NCBI GenBank assembly: GCA_900552655.1
Contig: USAE01000009.1
Location: 1 to 42,202, forward strand
From: an uncultured Clostridium sp.
GTDB taxonomy: Bacteria > Bacillota > Clostridia > TANB77 > CAG-508
Length of the DNA: 42,202 nucleotides
Direction: 5' to 3'
Part shown: positions 40,959 to 42,202 of the stretch, in pieces
Position numbering within the stretch: the stretch's first letter is position 1
How the letters are laid out: each line of letters begins with the position of its first letter
Position numbers and translations under genes: made by a program
Notes under the pieces: generated by a model
The model's input: only the letters and a program-made list of their open reading frames with translations
The model's database searches: none
Told to the model about the DNA's origin: nothing

Positions 40959-41885
40959 TTATTCCTTTCTTCTATCTATTACATAACTACTACCAAGCAT
41001 TGTTTTTGCTAAATGTTTTACTTGTGCACCAACTTCGCCTATTTCTAGTATGTTTTCAAATCTATCTACACCTGCATCTACTACACCAATAGAAATTGAA
41101 GTAAGTGGAAAATCTTCTAAAATTCCTCTTCTATTTGCAACTTCTATATATCCTCTTTTTCTATCTTCTTCTGTAAAATAACTTAAAATTTCTGTGTCGA
41201 AATCATTAATAATATTTTTACAAATTTCGTCATAGTCAGTTTTAGAAACCACAGCTACAAAATCATCTCCACCAATATGACCAACAAAGCAATCATTATT
41301 TTGTAATTTATGTACATTTCTTACAATTGTTCTTGCAGTAAATTTTATTATTTCATCACCTTTAATAAAACCATAAACATCATTGTATGCTTTAAAATTA
41401 TCTAAGTCTAAATATAATACACCAAATTCCTCTTTATTAAACAATCTCTTTTTTAATTCCGCATGTATTTGTACATTTCCTGGTAACCCAGTTAATGGAC
41501 TAACACGTCTATTTGTATACATTAACCTCATTAAATTTTTAATTGTATAATACAAATAATCTTGGTCAACAGGCTTTCTTATATAATATTCTACTGCCTT
41601 TTTTAAAACATTTAATCTATGCTCTTTATCTGCATTAGAAGAAATAACTATTATTGGAGTTATACTATTATCTTCATTCTTTCTTATTGTAGCACATAAT
41701 TCTTCTACATCTCTGTCTACATTATCTTCATTTATTATAATTAATGATGGAATATTCATTAAAGCTTTGTTAATTTCTTCTGTAGAAACATTTACAAATT
41801 TATATTCATCATTATCTACAAATAGTTGTTTTAAATCTTGTAATGAGTATTTATCATCATCAATTATATATATCTCTTGTATCAT
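40959..41885 (-). CDS. GGDEF diguanylate cyclase with degenerate receiver domain
   Basis: This is a putative c-di-GMP synthase of 308 residues. Residues 1-115 form a receiver-like domain with the acidic cluster D9-D11 (IIDDDKY) and the Lys K104 (RKPVD), but the usual phospho-acceptor Asp is Asn at 52 (SLIIINEDN). The GGDEF domain (about 128-300) has SPLTGLPGN (129-137), DLDNFKAYND and GGDDF at 205-209. There is no RxxD inhibitory site upstream (the spot reads QNND). The catalytic motif is a tolerated variant, so activity is likely but control by phosphorylation is not. The ATG overlaps the AAGGAG at the end of the preceding gene. Confidence 0.85.
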   Translation of the reverse strand: MIQEIYIIDDDKYSLQDLKQLFVDNDEYKFVNVSTEEINKALMNIPSLIIINEDNVDRDVEELCATIRKNEDNSITPIIVISSNADKEHRLNVLKKAVEYYIRKPVDQDYLYYTIKNLMRLMYTNRRVSPLTGLPGNVQIHAELKKRLFNKEEFGVLYLDLDNFKAYNDVYGFIKGDEIIKFTARTIVRNVHKLQNNDCFVGHIGGDDFVAVVSKTDYDEICKNIINDFDTEILSYFTEEDRKRGYIEVANRRGILEDFPLTSISIGVVDAGVDRFENILEIGEVGAQVKHLAKTMLGSSYVIDRRKE

Positions 41886-41888
41886 AAT

Positions 41889-42202
41889 TTACTCCTTTTT
41901 CTTGTTTTTTATTTCTTTTACTTTTAGTTTTACGTATTCTTTTATGTGTTCAGATTGAATAGATGGAAATGCTTTATTTAATTTTAGAACTTGTTTATCT
42001 ATTTTATCTTTCATCATTTTTTGATTTAATTTTAAATCATCTATCACTTTTTGTAAAGCAACTTTTTGTTTTTCTGAAGAAGTCTTTTTTAGTTCTTCTA
42101 ATCTTTCTTTTAAATTTTCTCCTATTTGTATTACTCTTTGTATTCTCTTTTGTAGGTTCGAAGCTTTTACTACACTTGTAATAAAGTCTATTAATATATA
42201 TA
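41889..42202 (-). CDS. Partial lysine-rich coiled-coil protein, C-terminus
   Basis: This is an open frame running off the window end and ending in TAA at 41889-41891. About 104 residues are visible. They are rich in K, E, L and I, with coiled-coil-like stretches (IQRVIQIGENLKERLEELKK and QKMMKDKIDKQVLKLNKAF) and a basic end (KVKEIKNKKKE). No family is recognised. The RBS of the GGDEF gene lies within its last codons, so the two are probably co-transcribed. Confidence 0.6.
   Translation of the reverse strand, partial: YILIDFITSVVKASNLQKRIQRVIQIGENLKERLEELKKTSSEKQKVALQKVIDDLKLNQKMMKDKIDKQVLKLNKAFPSIQSEHIKEYVKLKVKEIKNKKKE

Overview
The window is a 42.2 kb piece of a very AT-rich chromosome from an anaerobic, endospore-forming Firmicute, most likely an uncultured clostridial lineage. 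The evidence is the sporulation genes (spoIIID, yabG, sipL, yunB, spoVAC-AD-AE), ferredoxin-dependent pyruvate metabolism, a minDE-rodA cluster, strong GGAGG ribosome binding sites, and terminators with long U-runs. Species cannot be named from the sequence. Most genes lie on the minus strand; the por cluster (7028-10176) and the dodecin-spoVA cluster (19914-22089) are on the plus strand. No rRNA, tRNA, CRISPR array, prophage or insertion sequence with ends was seen. No gap exceeds 300 bases.

Layout. 1-4115: the 5' end of an anchored protein, dusB, then a minD-minE-rodA operon with its own promoter and terminator. 4310-6751: two unrecognised genes (508 and 242 aa; the second has a P-loop), each with a very similar sigma-A promoter and its own hairpin terminator. 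7028-10176: four-subunit 2-oxoacid (probably pyruvate):ferredoxin oxidoreductase in gamma-delta-alpha-beta order behind a near-consensus promoter. 10184-11787: a winged-helix protein and a REP-associated tyrosine transposase (RAYT) between two oppositely oriented REP-like palindromes. 11798-16885: ferredoxin, ricT, holB, lepB and a WalKR/PhoPR-type two-component system. 16967-19799: ROK sugar kinase, a pilin-like protein and rsmB. 19914-22089: dodecin and spoVAC-AD-AE. 22151-23886: a stand-alone (p)ppGpp-synthetase-like protein and infC-rpmI-rplT with an attenuator-like leader. 24096-29733: a putative HExxH metalloprotein, leuS, a GltD-like flavoprotein and a Nudix hydrolase. 29846-35635: family-4 uracil-DNA glycosylase, LD-carboxypeptidase, pgeF and addB. 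35755-40851: a tail-less ftsZ, then yunB, sipL, veg, yabG and spoIIID. 40959-42202: a GGDEF protein with a degenerate receiver domain and the 3' end of a coiled-coil protein.

The strongest non-gene signal is a dispersed family of palindromes of about 30 bp (GGGATTTTAAGG..CGTCCCTAAAATCCC type). Five clear copies (7616, 10184, 11755, 29823, 35716) lie at or within about 10 bp of a stop codon. All five have the same orientation relative to the gene they follow. A RAYT gene sits in the same window, which suggests a REP/RAYT system. Other points of interest are an ftsZ lacking the linker and C-terminal peptide with a REP copy between its stop and its terminator, a MinE with a charged extension of about 150 residues, a probable AUA start for infC, and dodecin joined to the spoVA operon.
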